Positions 56,609-64,000 of a stretch of DNA of 64,000 bases are shown in pieces. Source of the stretch: Anaerolineae bacterium (lineage in GTDB: Bacteria > Chloroflexota > Anaerolineae > Aggregatilineales > Phototrophicaceae). Position 1 is the first letter of the stretch; the number at the start of each line of letters is the position of its first letter. Under the pieces are notes generated by a model. That model saw nothing but the letters and a program-made list of their open reading frames with translations, was not told the DNA's origin and made no database searches. The DNA lies in contig JAJDUC010000001.1 in assembly GCA_022826865.1 (NCBI GenBank), positions 1 through 64,000 of the forward strand. The letters are read 5' to 3'. The translations under genes were made by a program, and so were the position numbers.

Positions 56609-57025
56609 TTACCTGGAACGCTTGGTTCCGTACTTGCTTCGGCCTTGTTCGCGGCCATCTACGCCGCTGGTATCCAGCGTTCCGCGCACAATATGATAGC
56701 GGACGCCGGGCAGGTCCTTCACGCGGCCGCCGCGTACCAAAACGACGCTGTGCTCCTGCAGATTATGGCCCTCGCCGCCGATATATGCGGAGACCTCAAT
56801 GCCGTTGGTCAAGCGCACGCGCGCCACCTTGCGCAAGGCCGAATTGGGTTTCTTCGGCGTCATCGTCTTGACTTGTGTGCAGACGCCGCGCTTTTGCGGC
56901 GCGCCTTTTTGCTGGCGCGCGCGGCGGTTCTTCAACGCATTAAACGTAAATTGCAGCGCCGGCGCCTTATTCTTCCTGCCTTTGCTCCTGCGCCCTTTGC
57001 GCACCAACTGGTTGATCGTTGGCAT
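56609..57025 (-). CDS. rpsL: 30S ribosomal protein S12
   Basis: The 138-residue decoding-centre protein starts [12 protein letters not shown] and carries [19 protein letters not shown] with Lys at the streptomycin position and [26 protein letters not shown]. It is the first gene of the whole superoperon. A short internal insertion ([11 protein letters not shown] region) is seen as in related lineages. Confidence 0.98.
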   Translation of the reverse strand: MPTINQLVRKGRRSKGRKNKAPALQFTFNALKNRRARQQKGAPQKRGVCTQVKTMTPKKPNSALRKVARVRLTNGIEVSAYIGGEGHNLQEHSVVLVRGGRVKDLPGVRYHIVRGTLDTSGVDGREQGRSKYGTKRSR

Positions 57026-57228
57026 AATGAACTCCGCTTTCTTTCTATCAGTCTTTTGCGCTGTCTCTTGCGCCGGCTTTCAGACATGCAAACAGGCGCA
57101 CCTGGACGCCTATTTTCGTTTCGCTTATAACGAGCCGCCTCGCGCGAGCAAAGCGCTTTCGTCATATTTGCTCAATTCGGCCGGCAGCGCCTACTCCGAG
57201 GTTGCTGGCCGTGAGTGCAACGGCGCAT

Positions 57229-57255
57229 GTTATCAACAGGGAATCGGACTGTCAA
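57229..57255 (-). promoter_or_regulatory. Possible promoter of the ribosomal superoperon
   Basis: On the minus strand a perfect TTGACA (57255-57250) precedes a weak TAACAT (57234-57229) with a short 15-bp spacer. The transcript would have a leader of about 195 nt before rpsL. Spacing and -10 are poor, so the call is tentative. Confidence 0.3.
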
Positions 57256-57285
57256 GACGGATTTGAGCCGATTCAAGGGATTCGC

Positions 57286-57705
57286 AGGGCAATCGCTTCA
57301 ATTTACTCTTTAGCACAGAGAACACAGAAGTAAACGCAAGTAAGTCGTGCAAAATCTGAAGAACGGTGTAGGGGCGATTCTGTGAATCGCCCGCCGACAC
57401 AAGCGCGGATTTCCGGGCGACACACAGTGTCGCCCCTACATATCGACCTTATGCTGAATTTCGCATTACTTACTTGCGTTTACTGAGGACACAGAAGTAA
57501 CACCAAGTAAGTAATTGAAAAAATGCGCATCGTCTTTCGCGACATACATGCGGGCGAGCCAAGGCTCGCCCCTACGGCATATCAGGAGACTCGGTGTACG
57601 GGCGAGTGGCGGTCAGTGTCTACGCAACCCGCTGAAACGCCCATAATTTGCAGGTCATTTTCAACGGGCGCCTCACGAGACGCCCCTACATTTTTAGATG
57701 GCCAT
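57286..57705. repeat. Composite of nested repeats (families A and C)
   Basis: The segment starts with a family A-like terminus (AGGGCAATCGC, 57286). Inside lies a third family C element (about 57330-57490) with inverted arms GTAAACGCAAGTAAGT, two facing hairpins (GGGCGATTC with loop TGT, GGGCGACAC with loop ACA) and outer near-direct copies of ACACAGAAGTAA. A fourth hairpin (GGGCGAGCC/GGCTCGCCC, 57552-57572) follows, then the right half of a family A core with an enlarged loop (57600-57695). The acyl-CoA dehydrogenase stop lies 29 bp beyond. No gene is seen between 57026 and 57733. Confidence 0.75.
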
Positions 57706-57733
57706 CGGCAGCCGTCGAGACCGGCCGCGCCAA

Positions 57734-58912
57734 CTAAGACTTGTGAAACAGCTCGCGCACGATAATATTGCGCTGGATTTCGCTTGTGCCTTCGTAAATC
57801 TGAAAGATCTTCACATCGCGCAGCAGTTTTTCCACCGGAAACTCCTTCATATAACCGTAGCCGCCAAATACCTGCACCGCATCGACAGCCGCTTTGGTCG
57901 CCATGTCGGCGGCGAAGGCTTTAGCGTAGGCCGGGACGCGCGGGTTGAAGATGCCGGCATCCACCTGCCAGGCCGCCTGCCAGGTGAGCAATCGGGACGC
58001 CTCATAATTGATTGCCATATCCGCAATCTTGTGGCCGACAGCTTGATGCTGATATATCGGCAGGCCGAAGGCTTCGCGCTCGCCCGCGTATTTCACGCTC
58101 TCCTCAAGCGCGCGCCGCTGCAAGCCACAGGCGGCCGCCGCCACACCCGGGCGGCTGTGATCAAAGACCTTCATCGCAATATAGAAGCCCTGCCCGGGCG
58201 CGCCCACGACATTCTCCTCCGGAACTTCGACATCTTCAAAGATGATTTCCGCTGTGTCCGACGCGCGCTGGCCCAGCTTGTCGAACTTCTTGCCGACACT
58301 AAGGCCGGGACTGTCGCGATCGACGACGAAACAGGTCATGCCGCGATGACCCGCTTCGAGATCGGTCTTGGCGAATATCGTATAATAGTGAGCATAACTC
58401 GCGTTGGTGATGAAAGTCTTGCTGCCATTCAGGATATAGGCGCCGTTCTTCTTTTCCGCGCGGGTTTGGATGCCTGCGACATTGGAACCGGCATTGGCTT
58501 CCGTGACGCCATAAGAGCAGAATTGGCCCTGCCCCCCGGCCCGTTCACCCAGCCAATAGGCTTTCTGCTTTTCGTTTCCGGCGATAAGGATCGGCAATAT
58601 CGCCAGCGAGTTGACGCCCAGACTCGTGCTGATGCCGGTGCATCCGTATCCGAGCTCTTCCGAAACCAGGGCTTCCTCAAAGCAGGACGCGCCGACGCCG
58701 CCGTATTCCTCCGGGATGAGCATATTGACGATGCCAAGTTCGCGGGCTTTGTGAAAGATATCCGCGGGAAAGATCGACTTTTCATCGTATTCCGCCGCCA
58801 CCGGGATGATGTTGTCGGCGGCAAATTCGCGGGCCATACGCACCAGCATCTCTTGCTCTTCATTCAGTTGAAAACGCGGTCCAGTGGATGATGCCTGAGA
58901 CATGCTGTCCAT
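57734..58912 (-). CDS. Acyl-CoA dehydrogenase
   Basis: The 392-residue flavoenzyme introduces the alpha-beta double bond into acyl-CoA. The FAD/substrate motifs (CSYGVTEANAGSNV, FITNASYA), the R...F(G) helix KYAGEREAFGLPIYQHQAV and the catalytic Glu in QIYEGTSEIQR are intact. Chain-length preference cannot be told; the sequence is closest to short-chain/butyryl types. ATG 58912 follows GGAGGT by 7 bases. Confidence 0.95.
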   Translation of the reverse strand: MDSMSQASSTGPRFQLNEEQEMLVRMAREFAADNIIPVAAEYDEKSIFPADIFHKARELGIVNMLIPEEYGGVGASCFEEALVSEELGYGCTGISTSLGVNSLAILPILIAGNEKQKAYWLGERAGGQGQFCSYGVTEANAGSNVAGIQTRAEKKNGAYILNGSKTFITNASYAHYYTIFAKTDLEAGHRGMTCFVVDRDSPGLSVGKKFDKLGQRASDTAEIIFEDVEVPEENVVGAPGQGFYIAMKVFDHSRPGVAAAACGLQRRALEESVKYAGEREAFGLPIYQHQAVGHKIADMAINYEASRLLTWQAAWQVDAGIFNPRVPAYAKAFAADMATKAAVDAVQVFGGYGYMKEFPVEKLLRDVKIFQIYEGTSEIQRNIIVRELFHKS

Positions 58913-59440
58913 CGACCGTACCTCCAAACGCGCCCGGGGGCACTAATCTAACATTGATACGGTTAATCCGCTAGACTCGCGCGCAATACCCAATATGGCT
59001 TCAAGCACGTGCCTGAGCTGCTCTTTCGGGCTTGTCCGGTACTGAAAGTCTTACTCAGAAACGACCGAAACAATACCGATACAGTATGATAAGCGGGACG
59101 ATCCTTGCGAAAATCAACACAATTCTACGATATCCGCCAGGCTTAGCCCCCTTCCCTCACTTGCTGGTTCACGTAGACATAGACCTACGGGAAGGGCCGC
59201 GCCGCGTAGACACAGGCGGTCGGGGATGGGGTTGGGAAATACGCGGTAGAATGAACCAGTACCGGACAAGCCTTGTAACGACGACCGGCCCGTCCGATTG
59301 CAGCGCGGCTTCCGCTTCGGGCAGCAGATAGCCAATGGGCCTGCCCAGCCAAGCGAGGATCAAGGTTAATGCGATTGCGCCGATTAGCCGGGCTAGGGGC
59401 GCAAGGCAGCGTCAATAGCGCAGAACTCTGCGAGCTTTGA
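58913..59440. other. Intergenic region with a 244-bp inverted-ended element
   Basis: No gene is convincing here. The segment 59029-59272 is bounded by a perfect 16-bp inverted repeat beginning GGCTTGTCCGGTACTG. Between the ends the sequence is non-coding. I see no target duplication around it. The ends resemble those of IS elements, so this may be a non-autonomous remnant. Confidence 0.6.
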
Positions 59441-60436
59441 TCAAGCCAGAGCGTTCGCCATCGCATCGCCGGCGGCCAGCCCGGACATGAAGGCGCCCTC
59501 CACGCGGCCGCGCCCGCCAAAGGCGTCGCCGGCGAAAACCAGCGCCGGCAGGTCTTGCGCCAGCATGCACTCGTGAGGATATGTGGTCAAGGGCACGGAG
59601 TAGCGCCATTTCTTGAGTTGCGTATTGACGATGCGCGCGCCCTCTTTGAGGTAGGGCTTAACGGCCGATTCCAACTCGAGCACGATATCGGCCTCGGAGG
59701 CATCCCAGTTTTGCCGACTGAACTTGGCGTTGGCGTGGCTGGTGACGATGCGCGTTTTGGAAATGCCCTTCAACTGATTGTCCGCCACCCAGTAGATCTC
59801 GCTCTGGAAGTTCTGCGCGGCGCCGGGCGCCGGCAAATCGACCTCGCCTTCGATCTCGTGTATGCCGCAGAGACAAGGTCCGAAACGTATCCGGCGCAAT
59901 TCAGCAAAGTCCTGCGTATGGAGATAGACGCGGCTGGCCGTCAACAATTCCAGGCTCTCCGGCATCGGCGGTGTCATGATCAGACCGCGGCCAACATGTG
60001 TTTGGCCATCGCTATCGGCGAGTTCCCAACCGGTCGCGGTCGGGCGCAGGCTCGTGACCAGCCGATCAAGCGCGATATCGAAGCCCTGCGCCAAGTGCTT
60101 CGCCAGTTGGTTCATGCCCCCGCGCACGGCATAACGCGGATAACCATCGCCGGCTGTCCGCTTGACACTGCCGTCGGACCAGCCTGTGCCCCAGATATAG
60201 ACCAGGTTCAGCGCAAGCCAGCGATCGACATAGGTCTGCATCGTATCGGAACGAACAGTGAAGAACTGCGCCCCATGATCCGCCAGCCCGCCATCGCCCA
60301 CGCGCCGCGTTGCCAAACGCCCGCCGACGCTGCGTCCTCGGTCGATGAGGGATACCGAGTAGTCACGCGCTTGCAGGCGGGAAGCGGCCATCAAGCCGGA
60401 CATTCCCGCGCCCACAATCAGGACATCCACCGTCAC
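59441..60436 (-). CDS. Renalase-like FAD-dependent oxidoreductase
   Basis: The 331-residue protein begins with a dinucleotide-binding motif (VDVLIVGAGMSGLMAASRL) and the renalase-type SVGGRLATRR...DHGAQFFTVR, and ends with the flavin-contact ALVFAGDAFGGRGRVEGAF. Renalase-like enzymes oxidise off-pathway dihydronicotinamide isomers; others in this group are amine oxidases or desaturases. A GTG start at 60436 is used. Tail faces the acyl-CoA dehydrogenase on the same strand. Confidence 0.88.
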   Translation of the reverse strand: MTVDVLIVGAGMSGLMAASRLQARDYSVSLIDRGRSVGGRLATRRVGDGGLADHGAQFFTVRSDTMQTYVDRWLALNLVYIWGTGWSDGSVKRTAGDGYPRYAVRGGMNQLAKHLAQGFDIALDRLVTSLRPTATGWELADSDGQTHVGRGLIMTPPMPESLELLTASRVYLHTQDFAELRRIRFGPCLCGIHEIEGEVDLPAPGAAQNFQSEIYWVADNQLKGISKTRIVTSHANAKFSRQNWDASEADIVLELESAVKPYLKEGARIVNTQLKKWRYSVPLTTYPHECMLAQDLPALVFAGDAFGGRGRVEGAFMSGLAAGDAMANALA

Positions 60437-60506
60437 GCCGAAATCCCCTTCCCGACTCTTTCAAGCGCCCATCATACCGCATCGGCAGGGATATGTTAGG
60501 TTGACT

Positions 60507-60733
60507 CGAATAGACTCCAGAGCAATTGCATCAAACATTATCCTCCGATGGCCATGTAAAAATGTAGGGCCGTCACATGAGACTCCCGTTGAAAATGGCC
60601 TACAAATTGTGGACGTTTCAGCGGGTCGCGTAGACACTGACCGACAAACGCCCCTACTGATTACGAAATATGAGCAAAATTGTCATTTATCAGCGCAATT
60701 TCAATTTGGCGCGATTGCTCTGATAGATTGCCG
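60507..60733. repeat. Family A repeat, copy A5, with enlarged hairpin loop
   Basis: The element spans 60519-60721 (203 bp). Ends AGAGCAATTGCATCAAA and TTTGGCGCGATTGCTCT are imperfect inverted repeats. Flanks GAATAGACTCC and GATAGATTGCC look like a decayed target duplication. One hairpin loop carries the ~22-nt insertion (TCAGTGTCTACGCGACC sense) seen also in A3, A4 and, diverged, in B1. Confidence 0.8.
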
Positions 60734-60852
60734 GATGCTGTTTCATACATACTTCTTTTGTCCGGCGGCTTCACAAGGCGATGAAAATGCGTTAGACTAT
60801 AGTTGTGTGATGGCATCGGCCGCGTGGGTCGGCTGGAGCCGGCAACCAGCAT

Positions 60853-61240
60853 GGGAGCGAACTAGATTCGACGTTGGTGGTTGAAGCCGCACGGCAAGCC
60901 GTGGCGCCACAACACGTAAAACTGGCAACGCACATAGGTGCAAAACCCAATTTCCAACCCCTTCCTATGGTAGCTTAGGCGACCGGGAAACGGGTGTAGA
61001 GGCAAATTGCCCTCTACCGCTCCTGCAGCATCGTCTCCCTTTGCGATCTGCAACGAGTGTCATAAAAAGTTAGGGTGCCCGCCGTCCACGCCGATACGAC
61101 GGCGCCAAGTCCCATCGGCTAGCGCAGCGTAAACCGCGCCCTCTGGGCATTCGCGGCGCGAAACTTCGCAGGGGGCTAAGCTTGTAGATGTGCGAGAGTC
61201 GAAACCAGCGGACCCGGGGGGCAGGTCCCCGGCGCTTCCA
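60853..61240 (+). ncRNA. ssrA: Transfer-messenger RNA
   Basis: tmRNA rescues stalled ribosomes and tags the nascent chain. The 5' end GGGAGCG pairs with CGCTTCC (61233-61239) to form the tRNA-like acceptor stem, followed by the diagnostic GATTCGACG. A resume codon GCA (60925) after GTAAAAC opens a 17-residue tag, ATHIGAKPNFQPLPMVA, ending in TAG at 60976. The 3' part has GCTAAGCTTGTAGA and CAGCGGACC as in other tmRNAs. CCA is not encoded right after the discriminator A. The T-loop is not the usual TTCGANN (see findings). Expected pseudoknot-rich middle fits the 388-nt length. Confidence 0.9.
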
Positions 61241-61289
61241 CTCCAAATAACCGCTTGGCCAACGGTCAGGCGGTTTTGCTATTCTGGGT

Positions 61290-61295
61290 TATAAT
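61290..61295 (+). promoter_or_regulatory. -10 element of the lipoprotein gene
   Basis: A perfect TATAAT lies only 10 bases before the ATG at 61306, so transcription would start at about 61302 and give an almost leaderless mRNA. The -35 is weak. Confidence 0.4.
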
Positions 61296-61305
61296 CTCCC
61301 GCACT

Positions 61306-62082
61306 ATGGCTACCAGCGCAAACAAGCGCCGCATTATAGCCGCCGTTGCTGTGTCCGCCGCCGTCCTCATCTTGCCCGCCTGCCGCTCCAGCGCGCCCGA
61401 GTTGACCGCTACCGTGGCGCATGAACAGGCGCGCGCAGGCATCGAAACACTGCGCGGCACAGCAACGGTGGTCCGCGCGCGCATGAAAACCACGCTGGAA
61501 CATGCCGTCACACGGGTCGCGCAAGCGCAGGAGGCGGGCGAGTTCCTGCGATTCAGTCTGATCAACCTGGGATTTGAGAGCGATGCGATTGAGACGAGCA
61601 TCGGGCAATTGCAGCAGTCCGCATTTGAGATTTCGCCAACGGCCCTCGCTGTGCCCGCCGATAGCGCGATCACACCGGCAACGCCGCCGACAGCGGCGGC
61701 GCTGAACGAGGGCGCAGCGCTCGCTACCGCGCCCGCCGTCGGTCCGCGCCTGAGTAATATCGTGATGGCGTCCGGTGTGCGCGAGGATGACTGCGCTGCC
61801 GATGTCAATCCAAGATTTACGCTCGCATCCAGCGAGATTTATGTGGTAGCCGAAGCTCACGATATTCCGGCCGGCGCCACCATCTCATCAAGCTGGCAAA
61901 GCCGGGGCGAGGAAGTCGCGAGCTTCAGCTTTCAGCCGGATTATGCCATCAATGGCAACTGCATCTGGTTCTACATTGATCAGACGGATACGGCTTTCGT
62001 CGCCGGCGCCTGGAGTGTAGAGATTGCGGTGGACGGCCAGTCAATCGCGCCGCCAATCGCCTTCCAAATTGTGGATAACTAA
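61306..62082 (+). CDS. Predicted lipoprotein of unknown function
   Basis: The 258-residue protein has a lipoprotein signal with lipobox LPAC (Cys near residue 26) after a hydrophobic run. The mature N-terminal half is helical and Ala-rich; a Pro/Ala/Thr linker follows (about 105-135); the C-terminal 100 residues look like an all-beta domain with two Cys (DDC and NGNC). It may be an Ig-like surface domain. No family is recognised. It sits 65 bp after tmRNA and has its own -10. Confidence 0.8.
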   Translation: MATSANKRRIIAAVAVSAAVLILPACRSSAPELTATVAHEQARAGIETLRGTATVVRARMKTTLEHAVTRVAQAQEAGEFLRFSLINLGFESDAIETSIGQLQQSAFEISPTALAVPADSAITPATPPTAAALNEGAALATAPAVGPRLSNIVMASGVREDDCAADVNPRFTLASSEIYVVAEAHDIPAGATISSSWQSRGEEVASFSFQPDYAINGNCIWFYIDQTDTAFVAGAWSVEIAVDGQSIAPPIAFQIVDN

Positions 62083-62214
62083 GGCGAGAAAGCGCTTCCG
62101 CTGTCGCGCCGCGGCCTTCATCCCGGCGAATTTCAGGCTGGAATCAGTCACAACCGCTGGCATAATATCGCGTATACTCAGCAGTGAACTCCGGGCGCTT
62201 ACAGGAACGGCAAG

Positions 62215-62607
62215 ATGGCAATCATCACGCGTTGGGACAACAAAATGAAGACGGTCATCCTCCTTGAATTCGAGTCGGAATGGACTTGGGAGGAACTGGA
62301 AGCGGCCGTGCAGCGAGCTGACGGCTTGATCGGCAGCGTCGAACATTTTGTCGATCTGATCATTGACCTTGAGGGCACGACGATCCCCCGCGATGTTCTG
62401 ACCGCAGCCAAGACCTTGCTGGCTTCCGGAGAAGCGCGCCCCAATGAAGGCACGCGTGTGGTCGTGGGCGCCAATGGCGCTTTGAAAACCATTTATCAGA
62501 CCATTCAAAAGACATTCAATAGCGCGGTCGAAGGGCGCGAGGTCCTCTTTGCGCCCAATATTGCCGATGCTCGCGCTATCGTGCGCGGCATGGCGCTAGA
62601 CCGCTAA
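62215..62607 (+). CDS. Small protein of unknown function, possibly STAS/SpoIIAA-like
   Basis: The 130-residue soluble protein has alternating strands and helices (MKTVILLEFESEWTWEELEAA, DLIIDLEG, RVVVGANGALKTI) compatible with a SpoIIAA/STAS-like fold; the pattern of a strand, a helix, and DLEG loop fits but no phospho-Ser site is plain. AGGA precedes the ATG by 9 bases. Function unknown. Confidence 0.7.
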   Translation: MAIITRWDNKMKTVILLEFESEWTWEELEAAVQRADGLIGSVEHFVDLIIDLEGTTIPRDVLTAAKTLLASGEARPNEGTRVVVGANGALKTIYQTIQKTFNSAVEGREVLFAPNIADARAIVRGMALDR

Positions 62608-62630
62608 GGACGCATCGTCAATCGCTTTTC

Positions 62631-62674
62631 CGCTCGATCGATCTGCCGTTTCCGCTCGATCGATCTGCCGTTTC
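62631..62674. repeat. Two perfect tandem copies of a 22-bp unit
   Basis: A 22-bp unit beginning CGCTCGATCGATCTGCC occurs at 62631-62652 and 62653-62674, directly after the stop of the gene at 62607. Each unit contains the palindrome CGATCG. Confidence 0.9.
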
Positions 62675-62717
62675 CGTGCGAAGCGGGCCTAGCCTAACCG
62701 TTCGGGCAGTAGAAAAC

Positions 62718-62744
62718 TTGCCGGCTCTTCCCGTATGCTATAGT
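62718..62744 (+). promoter_or_regulatory. Possible promoter of the ABC exporter gene
   Basis: TTGCCG (62718-62723) and TATAGT (62739-62744) with a short 15-bp spacer, 25 bp before the ATG at 62770. Confidence 0.35.
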
Positions 62745-62769
62745 CGCCTTCATTCATAGGGAAAAAGCC

Positions 62770-64000
62770 ATGATGATGAGAGGTGGCGGCTGGTTCAGCT
62801 ACATGAAAGGCATGGACGCCAAGGCGCGGCCGAATGTCACGCGGCGGCTCCTGCTGCGTGTGCTTGCCTACGCCACGCCCTACCGCGCGCAGATCGCCGG
62901 CATGCTTGGCGCCATTGTTTTCACAACCGCGCTCAGCCTGCTCAATCCGCTGATTTTCCGCGAAATCATCGATTCCGCCTTGCCCGAGAAAGACTTTGCC
63001 AAGCTCAATCTTCTGGCGCTTGGCCTGGTGCTGATCCCGTTGTTCAGCGGCGGAGTGCGCATTATACAGCGCAAGCTCAACGTCTCGATTGGCGAGGGTG
63101 TGATTTATGATTTGCGGGTCGCGCTATATCATCACCTGCAGAAAATGTCCCTGCGTTTCTTCACCAATACCAAAACGGGCGAGTTGATGAGCCGGCTCAA
63201 TAATGATGTCGTCGGCGCCCAGAATGCCATCAGCAATACAATCGTCGCGCTCATCACCAACATCGTCACCGTCATCGCCACGCTTGCGGTAATGCTCAGC
63301 ATCGAATGGCGCTTGACCATATTGGGCGTGCTGGTTTTGCCCTTTTTCATCGTCATCGCGCGGCGGCTGGGCGCGCGGCTGCAGAAGATCGCCCGCGATC
63401 AGATGGGCCATAACGCGCAGATGAACGCCATGATGAACGAAACACTCAATATCAGCGGCGCGCTCCTGGTCAAGCTGTTCGGCCGCATCGACGCCGAAGT
63501 GGAACATTTTGAAAAACGCGCCGCCGATGTCCGTGATTCCGGCGTGCGCCGGGCGGTTCTGGGGAGCCAGTTCTTTGTGATGATTGGCTTGGTCAGCGTA
63601 GTCGGCACTGCCGCTGTTTATTGGGTCGGCGGCGTTTTGGTTATTCAAGGCGACTTCACAATTGGCACTATCGTCGCTTTCGCCGCTTATCTGACGCAGC
63701 TGTATACGCCGTTGCAAGCGCTGACCAATGCCCCGGTCGATTTCGCCCAATCCATCGTCAGTTTCGAGCGCGTCTTTGAGATCATCGACCTGCCGTTGGA
63801 AATCGCCGAGCGCGCGGATGCGCATAACCTGGAGGCCGTCCGCGGCGAGCTGGTCTTCGAGGACGTCAGTTTCCGCTATGACGTCGACGAAAGCCAGTTG
63901 CTCACGGATGTCGAACGGATAGGCAAAATCGACAGTGTGACTGCCACGCGTTCGGGACGCGGGCGGCGGCGCGACAACGGCAAGAGCGCCGCCGGCAGCG
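62770..64000 (+). CDS. ABC exporter (fused membrane and ATPase domains), truncated by window end
   Basis: At least 410 residues are encoded. The first ~330 form the six-helix membrane domain of a type I (MsbA/LmrA-like) exporter, with IGEGVIYDLRVALYHHLQKMSLRFFTNTKTGELMSRLNNDV as the intracellular helix. An ATPase domain begins with VFEDVSFRY (A-loop Tyr), and is then interrupted by a basic Arg/Gly/Ser-rich stretch before the P-loop, which lies beyond the window. Three consecutive ATG codons begin at 62770. Homodimer or heterodimer state is unknown. Confidence 0.9.
   Translation, partial: MMMRGGGWFSYMKGMDAKARPNVTRRLLLRVLAYATPYRAQIAGMLGAIVFTTALSLLNPLIFREIIDSALPEKDFAKLNLLALGLVLIPLFSGGVRIIQRKLNVSIGEGVIYDLRVALYHHLQKMSLRFFTNTKTGELMSRLNNDVVGAQNAISNTIVALITNIVTVIATLAVMLSIEWRLTILGVLVLPFFIVIARRLGARLQKIARDQMGHNAQMNAMMNETLNISGALLVKLFGRIDAEVEHFEKRAADVRDSGVRRAVLGSQFFVMIGLVSVVGTAAVYWVGGVLVIQGDFTIGTIVAFAAYLTQLYTPLQALTNAPVDFAQSIVSFERVFEIIDLPLEIAERADAHNLEAVRGELVFEDVSFRYDVDESQLLTDVERIGKIDSVTATRSGRGRRRDNGKSAAGS

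Noticed and set aside
59032..59331. Possible gene between acyl-CoA dehydrogenase and the renalase-like gene
   Set aside because: Competing short frames on both strands, no domain, and most of the segment is an inverted-ended element.
1..64000. CRISPR array, prophage or integrase
   Set aside because: The repeats found are dispersed palindromes, not regularly spaced direct repeats; no Cas, integrase or phage structural genes are present.

Overview
This 64 kb window looks like a chromosomal segment of a free-living bacterium of fairly high GC. The gene content, the EF-Tu switch II motif (GHRDY in place of the usual GHADY) and the secreted-protein and transporter types best fit Chloroflexota (Anaerolineae-like). 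That assignment is an inference, because no rRNA is present. Most of the window is ordinary housekeeping DNA at high gene density.

Layout. 0-12.5 kb: a secreted multi-PDZ protein; a RelE/ParE-like domain fused to a UvrD-type helicase; convergent rny and recX; an NAD-binding epimerase-like protein; tRNA-Cys followed by a small zinc-ribbon gene; a PIG-L deacetylase; an endonuclease III; and two tandem MFS exporters. 12.7-19.2 kb: lysS (with an extra C-terminal domain), serS and an ABC-2 type exporter of one ATPase and two permeases. 19.4-22.7 kb: a sugar ABC importer (binding protein and two permeases, no ATPase). 22.7-30.3 kb: surface-glycan genes, namely a nucleotide-sugar dehydrogenase, a GT4 transferase, a GT9-GT26 fusion, a heptose-kinase-like PfkB protein and an RmlA-type nucleotidyltransferase, with a VOC protein and an alkyltransferase-like DNA-repair protein between them. 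30.4-33.8 kb: a SPOUT RNA methyltransferase, a MazG fusion and an APH-fold protein. 33.9-57.0 kb, minus strand: the str-S10-spc-alpha ribosomal superoperon running rpsL to rpsI, with secY, adk, map, rpoA, truA, rplM and rplQ. 57.7-64 kb: an acyl-CoA dehydrogenase, a renalase-like flavoprotein, tmRNA, a lipoprotein, a small unknown protein and the start of an ABC exporter.

The ribosomal superoperon is canonical except in one place. Between map and rpmJ it carries a secreted alpha/beta hydrolase and a repeat element, infA is missing there, and rpsD is missing between rpsK and rpoA. The distal part appears to have its own promoter.

The most unusual feature is a set of short mobile-looking repeats scattered between genes. 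At least three families differ in their terminal inverted repeats and in target duplication (about 11-12 bp for family A, 8 bp for family B). All share the same core: an inverted pair of GTAG-headed hairpins with a fixed GGGCG stem base and a variable but always complementary distal stem. The pattern resembles REP/BIME elements embedded in MITEs. A degenerate 22-nt insertion recurs in the hairpin loops of two families. Other points of interest are a tmRNA with a non-canonical T-loop, a phosphotransferase homologue lacking the catalytic Asp with a possible AUC/AUU start, and a 244-bp element with 16-bp perfect inverted ends.
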